64,000 nt of DNA from Bacillota bacterium. GTDB taxonomy: Bacteria > Bacillota > Clostridia > Lachnospirales > Lachnospiraceae. A program made the position numbers and the translations under genes. Positions 45,894 to 55,181 of this stretch are shown in pieces. Positions within the stretch are counted from its first letter, which is position 1. The number at the start of each line of letters is the position of its first letter. The notes beneath the pieces were generated by a model. That model saw only the letters and a program-made list of their open reading frames with translations. It was not told the DNA's origin and ran no database searches. The stretch covers positions 62,001 to 126,000 of the forward strand of contig JAEWJZ010000029.1 of assembly GCA_023386315.1 (NCBI GenBank). The letters run 5' to 3'.

Positions 45894-46331
45894 CTATTCT
45901 ACAATAGTGCCTATTATATGATAACTACCAGTGAAATTGCGTTCTGTTATTATAATGCTATAATTCCCTTTTGTGAGTGTCACGGTATCGGAGCCAGATT
46001 GATATTCTTTCATTGGGTACACAAAGTCTTTTGTGTCCCGATCTTTTATTCCAAGCTTGAAGTCTCCAGATTCCCTTGATACGGTAATAGTGAATTCGGT
46101 ATCATCCGCAACTACAAAATCATAACGTAGTGGTTGAGCATATGCAGAGTTTTCAATTCGATACAATTCTTTTGGTAAATCTAAAATTTCTTCATTGTTA
46201 TTAATCGTGTTTTCCTTTGAAGTATCAGTTTCCACCTCAGAGAAGGAGGACTTATCAATAGATTCGCTGGATGCACATCCAACCAATATAAACATTAAAT
46301 TAATAATTAAAAATATACAGATTCTCTTCAT
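45894..46331 (-). CDS. Small lipoprotein of unknown function
   Basis: 145 residues. MKRICIFLIINLMFILVGC is a lipoprotein signal (lipobox LVGC). The mature part has an acidic linker and a beta-rich domain (DDTEFTITVSRESGDFKLGI, KGNYSIIITERNFTGSYHI) resembling small Ig/CBM-like surface folds. GGAGGTTAAA supports the start 12 codons inside the longest frame. Confidence 0.72.
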   Translation of the reverse strand: MKRICIFLIINLMFILVGCASSESIDKSSFSEVETDTSKENTINNNEEILDLPKELYRIENSAYAQPLRYDFVVADDTEFTITVSRESGDFKLGIKDRDTKDFVYPMKEYQSGSDTVTLTKGNYSIIITERNFTGSYHIIGTIVE

Positions 46332-46839
46332 TTTAACCTCCATAAACGTAAATAAACATATAACCATGCAACTATTGACTCAATCATACAGCATATGCAT
46401 GGATTGTCAACAATTTCCTGGGGTTATTTATGTCCAGGAGCGGCAGACTTTAGAAACTGTAATCAATGGATAGTTCTTATATTGATAGCATTCTCCCCAA
46501 AATCCTCCAAATAGTTGATGGATGTGGTGACTTAACGAAGCTAAAAAATCTTGGCATGGATATCTACTGAAAATGCTTTTTTACTTAATTTTCGAAAGCG
46601 TATAAATATATTGTAGAAATGACGTGGTTTATTGTATATAATAAGAAAGATATTCTGGCTGGTATATAAATATCTATAAAACTATAAATATCTGGTAACG
46701 TAGTACAGATATCCAGAACGGATAGAAAATTGGGAATTAGATCATCACAGTTGTAAGGACTATATCAAAATAATAGAAAAAATGAGAACATAATACAACG
46801 TAAATAAAAACACCCAGGGTATGACCAAGAGGAGCAAAT
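46332..46839 (+). other. Gene-poor interval with short remnant
   Basis: No full gene. A 34-codon frame (46466-46570) reading ILPKILQIVDGCGDL lacks a ribosome site and looks like a fragment. The sequence from 46600 on is AT-rich and probably carries the promoter of the GGDEF gene. Confidence 0.4.
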
Positions 46840-48285
46840 GTGAAAAAGCATATACTACTACTCAGCAATCTTATTATCATCATTTCCATTGTAATTGGAT
46901 TTATCGGTATCGTATATCGGGATACCACAGCGTATCAGGATCTGGCGGAAAAACATTTGGAAAATATCTTAAGCCTGGCTAATAAGGATATTTCCAGCCA
47001 TGTAGAAGACTCTATGTCTAAGCCAGTGATGGTTTCCAAAACAATGGCGAATGATGAATTCCTGAAAAAATGGCTTTCACAGGAACCTAAAAATGTTGGG
47101 AATGATACATACCTGAAACAGTTATATAATTATTTGAACGCGTATCGGAATAAATATGGATATACCACGGTGTTTTGTATTTCAGCAGAAACTGGAAATT
47201 ATTATTATCAGGACGGCTTTAATAAGACAATTTCAAAGACAGATGATCATGACATCTGGTATTATAATTTTATTAAATCCGGTAATGAATATGATCTTGA
47301 AGTTGACACCAATGAGACAAAGGATGATTATATTACGGTCTTTGTAAATTTTCGTGTAGAAGGCAGTGACGGATCACTTCTGGGTGTGATTGGAGTGGGA
47401 TTACAGGTTGATTCCCTGGGTGATACGATCTATTCTTATGAAAGAGATTATGGCTTGTCGGTTCATATCATTAATGTGATGGGAGCCGAAACTTCTTTTA
47501 AAGGGAATACCGATATTTTTATCAGTGAAGAAGACCTCCAAAAACGGGTTGGGATTACAGAAAGCCTTCAGTTAAACAAGTCTGAAACCCCGATCATGCA
47601 GTGGTACACATCGGAAGGGAAGCGAAAATGCTTAATCACCCATTATGATAAAATGCTTGGCTGGTATTTGGTCTTAGAGATGGATACCAGTTCCATCAGC
47701 CATGTGTTTCAGGAACGCGTAAAAAGCAATGTGTTTTTTATGCTTGTTGCACTGGCTGCCTGTATCGTGGTTTCCACATCTGTTTTTATTAATTGCAATC
47801 TGCGTATTGTTAAGATTGAGAATACGGATGAGTTAACGGGACTTCCCAATCGAAAGCAATTCTCCAAACGGTATCTGGCATTTCTTCGAAAGAACAGGAA
47901 GACGAAAAAAACGTTGTTTATGTTCGACATTGACCATTTTAAAGATATTAACGATTCATATGGCCACATATTTGGGAATTCAGTCATTGCAATGGTCGGG
48001 GAGGATTTACAAAATGCAATTTACGAATATGGAATCGCAGCACGGTGGGGGGGAGACGAGTTTTTCGGAGTATTATCGGTGGGACTGGATGAAGCAAAGC
48101 AAATCATGGAACATTTTATGGATTCGTTGAAAAGCGAGGAAAAGAATGAAAATTACCATGTGACCATCAGTGTGGGGATTTCAGAGGTGGATGAAGATCT
48201 TAGTATGGAGCAGATGGTTAAGAAGGTTGATGAGGCGCTATATCATTCCAAAGAAAACGGGCGGAATCGGATTACAATTTTATAA
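46840..48285 (+). CDS. Membrane diguanylate cyclase with Cache-type sensor
   Basis: 481 residues from a GTG behind AGAGGAGCAAAT. TM1 (about 5-25), a long extracellular dCache-like sensor (30-285, with YYQDGFNKTISKTDDHDIWYY), TM2 (about 288-310), then a GGDEF domain with NTDELTGLPNRKQF, DIDHFKDINDSYGH and active-site loop RWGGDEFFGVL. It makes cyclic di-GMP in response to an external ligand. No RxxD inhibitory site is seen at the usual place. Confidence 0.92.
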   Translation: MKKHILLLSNLIIIISIVIGFIGIVYRDTTAYQDLAEKHLENILSLANKDISSHVEDSMSKPVMVSKTMANDEFLKKWLSQEPKNVGNDTYLKQLYNYLNAYRNKYGYTTVFCISAETGNYYYQDGFNKTISKTDDHDIWYYNFIKSGNEYDLEVDTNETKDDYITVFVNFRVEGSDGSLLGVIGVGLQVDSLGDTIYSYERDYGLSVHIINVMGAETSFKGNTDIFISEEDLQKRVGITESLQLNKSETPIMQWYTSEGKRKCLITHYDKMLGWYLVLEMDTSSISHVFQERVKSNVFFMLVALAACIVVSTSVFINCNLRIVKIENTDELTGLPNRKQFSKRYLAFLRKNRKTKKTLFMFDIDHFKDINDSYGHIFGNSVIAMVGEDLQNAIYEYGIAARWGGDEFFGVLSVGLDEAKQIMEHFMDSLKSEEKNENYHVTISVGISEVDEDLSMEQMVKKVDEALYHSKENGRNRITIL

Positions 48286-48371
48286 CCATGCGGAAGGATT
48301 ATGGTTATTTCTCATAGCACTTTAACCTATAATTTATAACCGGGTCTAACCGTTCGTTGAATTAAAAATAG

Positions 48372-48426
48372 AAACCGCACCTTTTGGCTTCAGGTATCAT
48401 TTAAAGCTGATTGGTGCGGTTTTTGG
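48372..48426 (+). terminator. Rho-independent terminator after the GGDEF gene
   Basis: Stem AAACCGCACC / GGTGCGGTTT with a long loop and trailing Ts, 87 bases downstream of the stop. Confidence 0.75.
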
Positions 48427-48483
48427 CTGGCATGAGGGAATCATGCAATGCGGCTGATTTGCTGTAACTGTTTGTTTGGTTTT

Positions 48484-49371
48484 TTATTTTTTTATGATTG
48501 GCATCCAAAGCTCAGCATTCTTTGCGCTGTATTTTTCAATAATAGGACGTCCTGGTGCTTGTTCATACCCTGAAGTTGGAAACCAATTTACATACAAATC
48601 ATTATAACATCTGTTTATGACCGAACGGTCTCCGTCAAGCTGAACTGTGACAACAATCCATGTTGTAAATGGTATTTCTAAAATCTTAAATTGGTTATTC
48701 ACCCTGGTTTCAGGGAGCTCCCAGCCATACATAAAATATCTGTTACCGGCTTTATCCCAAAAATGAATGGCCTGCAACAAGTGAATTTTCGTTACATCCC
48801 ACTCGTTTTTCGCAATCATTTCCTGTGCGAGGCCAGGGAATCCTGCTGCAATGTTTATCGCATCATGGCTTCCGTTTTCAATAACCCGGTCGGCATTTTC
48901 TAAAAATTTATCAGGTGTCCAACCGTCCGTTTGCACAACATCCATTCCAAATACTTTGTAGGGCTGCGTTTCGACAATCTTGTACTGCATTGCTTCAACT
49001 CCTTTTAATATGAATTGAAAGGTAAGCGGCGGATAAGCCATAAGCGGAACGCCATCAATGCGCGCTTTTGATGGCGTCACACCCTGAATCAACTGAAATG
49101 CGCGTGTAAATGATGAATGTGAATCATAACCATACTTCAGTGCAATGTCAATGATTTTTGTGTCGGAATTTTGAATCTCAATAGCGGCTAATGTTATCCT
49201 TCTTCTACGAATATATTCGGACAATGGAATGCCTATAAGAGAGGAAAACATCCTTTGAAAATGATAAGTCGAGCATTTCGCTTTTTGTGCAACCATGTTG
49301 AAGTCAATATCAACGGTCAGATTTTCTTCAATGTATTCAATTGCGCTTTCAAAGTCTGATACAAATGGCAT
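48484..49371 (-). CDS. AraC-family regulator with GyrI-like ligand-binding domain
   Basis: 295 residues. N-terminal double HTH (FNMVAQKAKCSTYHFQRMF; IDIALKYGYDSHSSFTRAFQ) and a C-terminal GyrI-like domain (about 130-295, with KVFGMDVVQTDG and YEQAPGRPIIEKY). Such proteins sense small cationic or drug-like ligands. Good AAAGGAGGTACCTAT site. It stands alone. Confidence 0.9.
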   Translation of the reverse strand: MPFVSDFESAIEYIEENLTVDIDFNMVAQKAKCSTYHFQRMFSSLIGIPLSEYIRRRRITLAAIEIQNSDTKIIDIALKYGYDSHSSFTRAFQLIQGVTPSKARIDGVPLMAYPPLTFQFILKGVEAMQYKIVETQPYKVFGMDVVQTDGWTPDKFLENADRVIENGSHDAINIAAGFPGLAQEMIAKNEWDVTKIHLLQAIHFWDKAGNRYFMYGWELPETRVNNQFKILEIPFTTWIVVTVQLDGDRSVINRCYNDLYVNWFPTSGYEQAPGRPIIEKYSAKNAELWMPIIKK

Positions 49372-49640
49372 ATAGGTACCTCCTTTCTAATTGGAGTATA
49401 GCAAAAAATAAATTCATTTGCTGTTCATTTCATGCACTATTCTGCTTAATGCAAACATTTCAAATGATTACAATATTGAGTTTGCTTGTACCAGTTGTCA
49501 CATTTCTTTTGTGAATTATATCACTGTTTTAAGCAGAAGTAAAATCAACTTCTTTAACTGCTTAAGCTGTCCAGTTAATGATAAGTATTCATTGACGAAT
49601 ATTCATTCATAAACTATAATGCATTTATAGGAGGCAGCAA

Positions 49641-50204
49641 ATGAGAATATCAAAAGAACCAGAAGTCCGTAAGCGTGAAATAGCAGATAACGCCATGAGA
49701 TTATTTTGTGAAAATGGTTATGAGGCAACTTCCATGAAAGACATTGCAAAAGCAGTTAATGTCGTTCCAGGTCTTTGCTATAACTATTTTAAGTCAAAAT
49801 ATGAATTATATGAATATGCCATCACTTTGTATGCGGATGAATGTATTACCCCTTTAATTGAAATTCTACAAGGGGAAGAAGAGTCACTGGATGTATACTA
49901 TAAAAAAATAGTGACTGTTTTTATCCGAAATGACGGCAAAGAAAAGTATCATGATTTCTTTCATAAAGCTGGAAATCAATTATTTCACAAGCAGTTAGAA
50001 ATAATAATGAATGATAAGGTTCAGCCATATATAGAAAATTTCATTGTCCGCCTTAACAAAAAGGGACAGTTAAAAGTGGAAGATCCTAAAAGTGTATCAA
50101 GGTTCATTGTATATGGGCAATCCCCGATCGTAAACGATGATTCCCTGACACCAGAAGAAAAAGCAGATAAAGTGATATCGATAATCAAATTATTATTAAA
50201 GTGA
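49641..50204 (+). CDS. TetR-family repressor
   Basis: 187 residues: HTH at 10-55 (IADNAMRLFCENGYEATSMK, DIAKAVNVVPGLCYNYFKSK), then a helical ligand domain. ATAGGAGGCAGCAA precedes the ATG. It heads the methyltransferase-SDR-exporter gene group and is the likely local regulator. Confidence 0.9.
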   Translation: MRISKEPEVRKREIADNAMRLFCENGYEATSMKDIAKAVNVVPGLCYNYFKSKYELYEYAITLYADECITPLIEILQGEEESLDVYYKKIVTVFIRNDGKEKYHDFFHKAGNQLFHKQLEIIMNDKVQPYIENFIVRLNKKGQLKVEDPKSVSRFIVYGQSPIVNDDSLTPEEKADKVISIIKLLLK

Positions 50205-50299
50205 CAGATACCTCGGTGAATATCCGAGGTAAAAATATATTTTTCGAATGAATAAGGGTCAATGAAAGAAATTCATCAAAATTACGGAGGCGAATTTAA

Positions 50300-50872
50300 A
50301 TGGTTTTAGCTTATGAAAGAGTATCATTATTGTACAGACTCATCGATGAATTAGGCAATAACAGAGTATTTAGCTTTATTTATAAAAAGTATATTAATCA
50401 ATTAGATCTTGAAGGAAATGAAACTATTTTGGATTTTGGGAGTGGATCAGGTGCAGGATCCAGACATTTGGCAAAAAGACTTTATAAATTAAATGGTCAC
50501 CTAACTTGTGTGGATATCTCGGAATTCTGGATGAAAAAAGCAAAAACACGAATGAGATATTATAATAATGTTGATTTTTTTGTTGGTCAACTTCCAGAGC
50601 TCCAATTAGATGAAAAGTCATTTGATATTATATATATTTTTTATGCGTTACACGAGGTTCCAAAGGGGTTAAGAAGCGGAATTGTAAGGGAATTTTTCAG
50701 GGTTTTGAAAAATGAAGGAAGATTGCTTATTAAAGAACCACAAAGAGAGAATGATGGAATGCCTGTTAATGAAATAGAAGAATTAATGATAAGTAATGGA
50801 TTTTACAGAGAAAGTTGTAACATTTCTAAAGGTACATATAGTGCGGTTTATAAAAAACAGCAAATAAAATAG
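50300..50872 (+). CDS. Class I SAM-dependent methyltransferase
   Basis: 190 residues: motif I ETILDFGSGSGAGSRHLAKR, LTCVDISEFWMKKAK, IIYIFYALHEVPKG, LKNEGRLLIKEPQ. Translated from ACGGAGGCGAATTTAA. It is followed after 18 bases by an SDR gene and then an exporter, so it may modify the exported product or a lipid; this is inference from the neighbours. Confidence 0.82.
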   Translation: MVLAYERVSLLYRLIDELGNNRVFSFIYKKYINQLDLEGNETILDFGSGSGAGSRHLAKRLYKLNGHLTCVDISEFWMKKAKTRMRYYNNVDFFVGQLPELQLDEKSFDIIYIFYALHEVPKGLRSGIVREFFRVLKNEGRLLIKEPQRENDGMPVNEIEELMISNGFYRESCNISKGTYSAVYKKQQIK

Positions 50873-50890
50873 TAAATATAGGAGAAAACA

Positions 50891-51685
50891 ATGAAGAATG
50901 TAACGTTAATAACAGGCGCAACCAGCGGACTTGGTTTGGCATATGCAAAGGAGTATGCGAAAAAAGGATACAATCTTATTATTACCGGGAGAAGGGAAAA
51001 TAAGATAAAGGCAAATGCAGGAAATATAGAGAATACGTATAATGTAAAAGTCAAAACAGTTATTGTAGACCTGGCAAATGAAAAAGGGGTAAATACTCTT
51101 CTTAGTGAGATCTATGATGATGAAATTGAAGTATTAGTTAACAATGCAGGATTCGGATTGAAGCCTGTGTTTTCAGAAGTTCCAAAAGAAGACATGGATG
51201 GTATAATGTACTTGCAAATGAATGCAGTCGTTATATTAACCCAGAATATATTAAAACAAATGCTGGTCAGAAACAGGGGAACAATTATTAATATCTCATC
51301 TGATGGCGCATTTGCAGTAATGCCAAAAAATATCTTATATTCTTCAACCAAATTATTTATTCTTAATTTTACGGAAGGTCTATACATGGAACTGATCGAT
51401 ACCGCTATTAATGTGCAGGTGGTATGCCCTGGTTTTATTGATTCGGATTTTCATGAAAGTGCAGGGATGAATGTAGTTAAGAAGAAAAAAGGATTTATGA
51501 AATTTATGGATCCGGAGGAAATTGTTAATTTGGCGATGAGAGATTTAAAGAAGGGAAAGGTAGTAAGTGTTCCGGGTATGGATGCAAAAATAATCCGGAT
51601 TATGGGTGATTTTCTTCCAAGAAATATGTTTTATAAAATAATAATCAATTTCACGAGAAAAAGAAATGAAAAACTACACAGATAG
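50891..51685 (+). CDS. Short-chain dehydrogenase/reductase
   Basis: 264 residues. Rossmann motif LITGATSGLGLAYAKEYA, NNAGFGLKP, catalytic Ser in NISSDGAFAV and YxxxK in ILYSSTKLFIL. Substrate unknown. Its 3' end overlaps the likely start of the C39 exporter gene (51666) by 20 bases, supporting an operon. Confidence 0.88.
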   Translation: MKNVTLITGATSGLGLAYAKEYAKKGYNLIITGRRENKIKANAGNIENTYNVKVKTVIVDLANEKGVNTLLSEIYDDEIEVLVNNAGFGLKPVFSEVPKEDMDGIMYLQMNAVVILTQNILKQMLVRNRGTIINISSDGAFAVMPKNILYSSTKLFILNFTEGLYMELIDTAINVQVVCPGFIDSDFHESAGMNVVKKKKGFMKFMDPEEIVNLAMRDLKKGKVVSVPGMDAKIIRIMGDFLPRNMFYKIIINFTRKRNEKLHR

Positions 51686-53845
51686 AAATTCTAATCTTCA
51701 GATTGTGCAAGTGCTTGTATTGCATCTATAGCATGGTACTATGGAAAAAAAGTATCATTATCTAAGATTCAAAATTATACAAATATGGATAAAGAAGGTA
51801 TTAATATAAATGATATTATTAATGCATCCCAGAGGCTTGGTATGTTTGCTAGTGCTGCTAAAAAGACGGAAAAATTTAATAGCAGTGAAATAGACCTACC
51901 ATGTATAGCACATACCTATATAGAAAATGGTGTAGGCCATTTTATTGTAATCTATGATATAAAAAAAAATAATTTAATTATTGCTGATCCCGCTGTTGGC
52001 CTTGTAACAGTCAATAAAGACTGTTTTTTTAATTCTAATTATACTGAAAGTTCCCCATACATTTGGAGTGGAATATTAATATTTTTAAAACCAGGTAAAG
52101 ATTTTACGAAGCATTCTGATGAAACAGATAATAGAAAACTTTGGAAACTCATACTATATCAAAAAGAGAATGCTATAAAGATCATTATTTTATCTTTTTT
52201 GTCGATGTTATTAAGCATTTCCATGTCATTTTATTTTCAGATTATTATAGATATAATAATACCAAATAAGTGGGGATATTCTCTTATTTTGATAACATTT
52301 ATTTTTATAGTATTAACTATTTTAAGTGCATATATAAATAAATTAAGAGTTAGAAAATCACTAGATATAAGCAAAAATATTAATTTAAAGTTATCATTAG
52401 ATTATTACGAACATATATTAAATTTACCTCTTTCATTTCACGAGTCAAGAAAAAATGGTGATATTATCTCCAGATTTCAAGATGCAAGTAAAGTACAAGA
52501 GATATTGGTCACAAGTATTTTGGTATTACCAGTTGACATAATGTTTATAATTATTGTAGGTATTATCTTATGTTTAAAAAGTTTAGAGTTATTTATTTTA
52601 GTGTTGTTAATGTGCTTTAGTTATATTTTGGCCATAGTTTTTTATAGAGAGAAGTATTCAGTGTTAAATGCAAGGCATATGAACCAACAGTCTGTTATGA
52701 CCAGCCACTTAGTCGATTCATTAGATGGGATTGAAACAATTAAAGTTTATCAAAATGAAAATAAAATTTTTAAAACAGGAAAGGAAAAGTTTATAAAATG
52801 GCAGGATTTAATTATAGAGTTAGGAAATGCTGAAAATAATCAGGCTGCTTTAAAGACAATAATTAATAGCGTGGGTGAGATATTAATACTTTGTGTAGGA
52901 ACGTTTGAGGTTATTAATGGGTTAATTACCCTTGGTGAGCTAATTACATATAACATATTAATTAGGTATATGCTGATGCCAATTAGTAATATAGTTAACT
53001 TACAACCGGATTATTATATAGCCAAAGTAGCAATGGAGCGTTTAGATTCAATAATGGAGGCTCATAGGGAGTATGATACTGGAGAAAATTTAATGAGCAT
53101 TGATAATATTGAAATAAAGAATCTTAGCTTTAGTTTTAATTCATATAAAAATATACTAAATCTAGTTGGAATTAAGGTTGAAAAAGGTAAAAATATAGCC
53201 ATTATTGGGGATAATGGCAGTGGAAAGACTACTATAGCTAAGCTTATAATGAAACTATATATGCCGCAATCAGGTAAAATATTTATAAATAATGTGGATA
53301 ATTCTAACCTAAGTTTAAATTATGTACGTAAACATATTGGATATGTTACACAAGAAGATTTTATTTTTACAGGAAGTGTAAAAGATAATCTGCTAATGGG
53401 TGAGACTGATATTTCTGAAGATAGATTAGTCTCTGTTGCGAAAATGATGGGAGTACATGATTTTGTAAGTAATATGCCAAGAGGATATGATAGTATATTG
53501 ACAGAACGGGGTAATAATATTTCAAAAGGTCAAAGGCAAAAAATTGCTTTGGCCAGAGCAGTGTTATATAATCCCGACTTTTTAATATTAGATGAAGCTA
53601 CAAGTAATATGGATATAATTAGTGAACGTAGAATTATTGAAGCGTTAAAGAAGAATACAAATATAACATTAATTATTATTAGCCATAGATTGAATAATAT
53701 TATGGATTGCAATCGGATTTTTGTTATGGATAGTGGTTATATTGTTGCAGAAGGAAGTCATCAATCTTTATTAAAAGATAGTGTACTATATAGAAAATAT
53801 TGTGAGAGCCTGGAGGGAAATGATGAGGAAAAGGATAATAATTAG
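51666..53845 (+). pseudogene. Peptidase-C39 ABC exporter (bacteriocin-type), frameshifted at its N-terminus
   Basis: ABC exporter with N-terminal C39 leader peptidase (about 1-140), six-helix membrane domain (about 160-420) and ATPase with GDNGSGKTTIAKLI and a degenerate signature NNISKGQRQKIAL, then LILDEATS. C39 residues are visible: Cys in DCASACIASIAWYYGKK, His in GVGHFIVIYD, Asp in IADPAVG. However, the ATG at 51666 (MKNYTDRNSNLQ) is out of frame with DCASAC by one base, and an in-frame TAA at 51692 blocks any longer start. From the ATG at 51785 the product lacks the catalytic Cys. This is either a real loss or a one-base sequencing error. Confidence 0.82.
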
Positions 53846-54488
53846 TTTTATAGTTCTATTTGTATTTTTTTTCATTGGAATAGGATCATTTTTTCTGTTA
53901 CCCAAGGTAAGAGAAGAAACTGCTGGTAGTAGGGCTGTTAAATACACTCTGGAACAATTATATAATCAGAGCGGACATTTCTATGTATATTTTAATCGAG
54001 AAGATTGCCCGTATTGCGATAACGTAAAAAAAGATATAGAAAAATTCGCAAAGGAAGAGAAGGTAATTATGGTTGATACAGAATCGTTAAAGGGCATTAA
54101 AAATTATGACTGGGATGCTCATGAGGTCAAATATGATGTAGAGATCGGAGAAAAAACTGATGGAGGTGAAATAAAATTTTACAATGATAAAACTGAGAGT
54201 GATATTAAGCAGTTATATCCGCCATCAAATTATAAAATTATATGGGTTAATAATAGATATGCAGAATTACATGAAGGAAAAGAATATGGAAAAGTATATG
54301 CAGTTTATACTCATCCGGTTCTGGAGAAGGAAGAACTAAAGAAAGATAATTTAATAATACCAGCGGTTCCTATATTAATGGAGTTTAGTAATCATGAAGT
54401 AATTAATTATTTCTTTGATGATAAAGAGATTATAGGATTCTTAAATTTGCATACAAAACCTTTAGATTCCTACTGGAATCTGGATTGA
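53823..54488 (+). CDS. Membrane-anchored thioredoxin-like protein (CPYC), exporter accessory
   Basis: About 221 residues. One N-terminal TM anchor (MRKRIIISFIVLFVFFFIGI), then a thioredoxin-like core with FNREDCPYCDNVKKDI and cis-Pro near IIPAVPILMEF. Likely extracellular thiol oxidoreductase/isomerase; similar proteins accompany bacteriocin exporters and form disulfides. The start behind GGAGGG overlaps the ABC gene by 23 bases. Confidence 0.75.
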   Translation: MRKRIIISFIVLFVFFFIGIGSFFLLPKVREETAGSRAVKYTLEQLYNQSGHFYVYFNREDCPYCDNVKKDIEKFAKEEKVIMVDTESLKGIKNYDWDAHEVKYDVEIGEKTDGGEIKFYNDKTESDIKQLYPPSNYKIIWVNNRYAELHEGKEYGKVYAVYTHPVLEKEELKKDNLIIPAVPILMEFSNHEVINYFFDDKEIIGFLNLHTKPLDSYWNLD

Positions 54489-54506
54489 TAGGGAGATGAT
54501 AATTTA

Positions 54507-55181
54507 ATGAAAGCATTACAATTAATTTCGTTGACAAAAACATATAAAAGTGGTAATTCATTCATAAAAGTGTTGGATGATATTAATTTATCCATATATC
54601 CCAAAGAATTTGTCTCCATCATTGGTTCGTCTGGAAGCGGAAAAACCACGCTGCTTAACATAATTAGTGGTTTGGAGTATCCTACTACAGGTAGAGTTCT
54701 TATAAATGAATCTGATCTTGCAGATTTAAATGAAGAGGTTAGAGCAAAATTTCGATTAAAAAATATAGGTCTTGTTTTTCAGAATTACAACTTAATTCCA
54801 GTGATCAACGTGTTGGAAAATATAATACTGCCCGCCAAACTGGACGGAAGAAAAATTAATATAAATGAAGCAACAGAAATAGCAAAAATACTTGAAATTG
54901 AGGATAAGTTATTTCAGATGCCCAATTTATTATCGGGAGGGCAGCAGCAGAGAGTAGCAATAGCAAGAACATTATATACGAAACCGGCTGTTGTTCTGGC
55001 GGATGAGCCAACGGGAAATCTGGATTCAAAATCAAGTGCGAATGTTATTAAACTGATGAAAAGTATGAGCGGGAAGTTTGGACAAACCATGATTGTCGTA
55101 ACACATGATAATAAGGTGGCTGAAGCCGCAGACCGGGTAATACAAATAGAGGATGGAAAAATTGTTAGTGATGGAAAATAG
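54507..55181 (+). CDS. ABC transporter ATPase (MacB/LolD type)
   Basis: 224 residues: Walker A IGSSGSGKTTLLNIIS, Q-loop VFQNYNLIPVINV, signature LLSGGQQQRVAIARTL, Walker B VVLADEPTGNLDS, switch His in VTHDNK. The MacB-type subfamily pairs with FtsX-like permeases, and the permease gene overlaps its end by a few bases. In bacteriocin loci such pairs often give self-immunity. Confidence 0.93.
   Translation: MKALQLISLTKTYKSGNSFIKVLDDINLSIYPKEFVSIIGSSGSGKTTLLNIISGLEYPTTGRVLINESDLADLNEEVRAKFRLKNIGLVFQNYNLIPVINVLENIILPAKLDGRKININEATEIAKILEIEDKLFQMPNLLSGGQQQRVAIARTLYTKPAVVLADEPTGNLDSKSSANVIKLMKSMSGKFGQTMIVVTHDNKVAEAADRVIQIEDGKIVSDGK

Noticed and set aside
51692..51700. Programmed ribosomal frameshift in the C39 exporter
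   Set aside because: No slippery heptamer or stimulatory stem was seen at the break; a mutation or read error is simpler.
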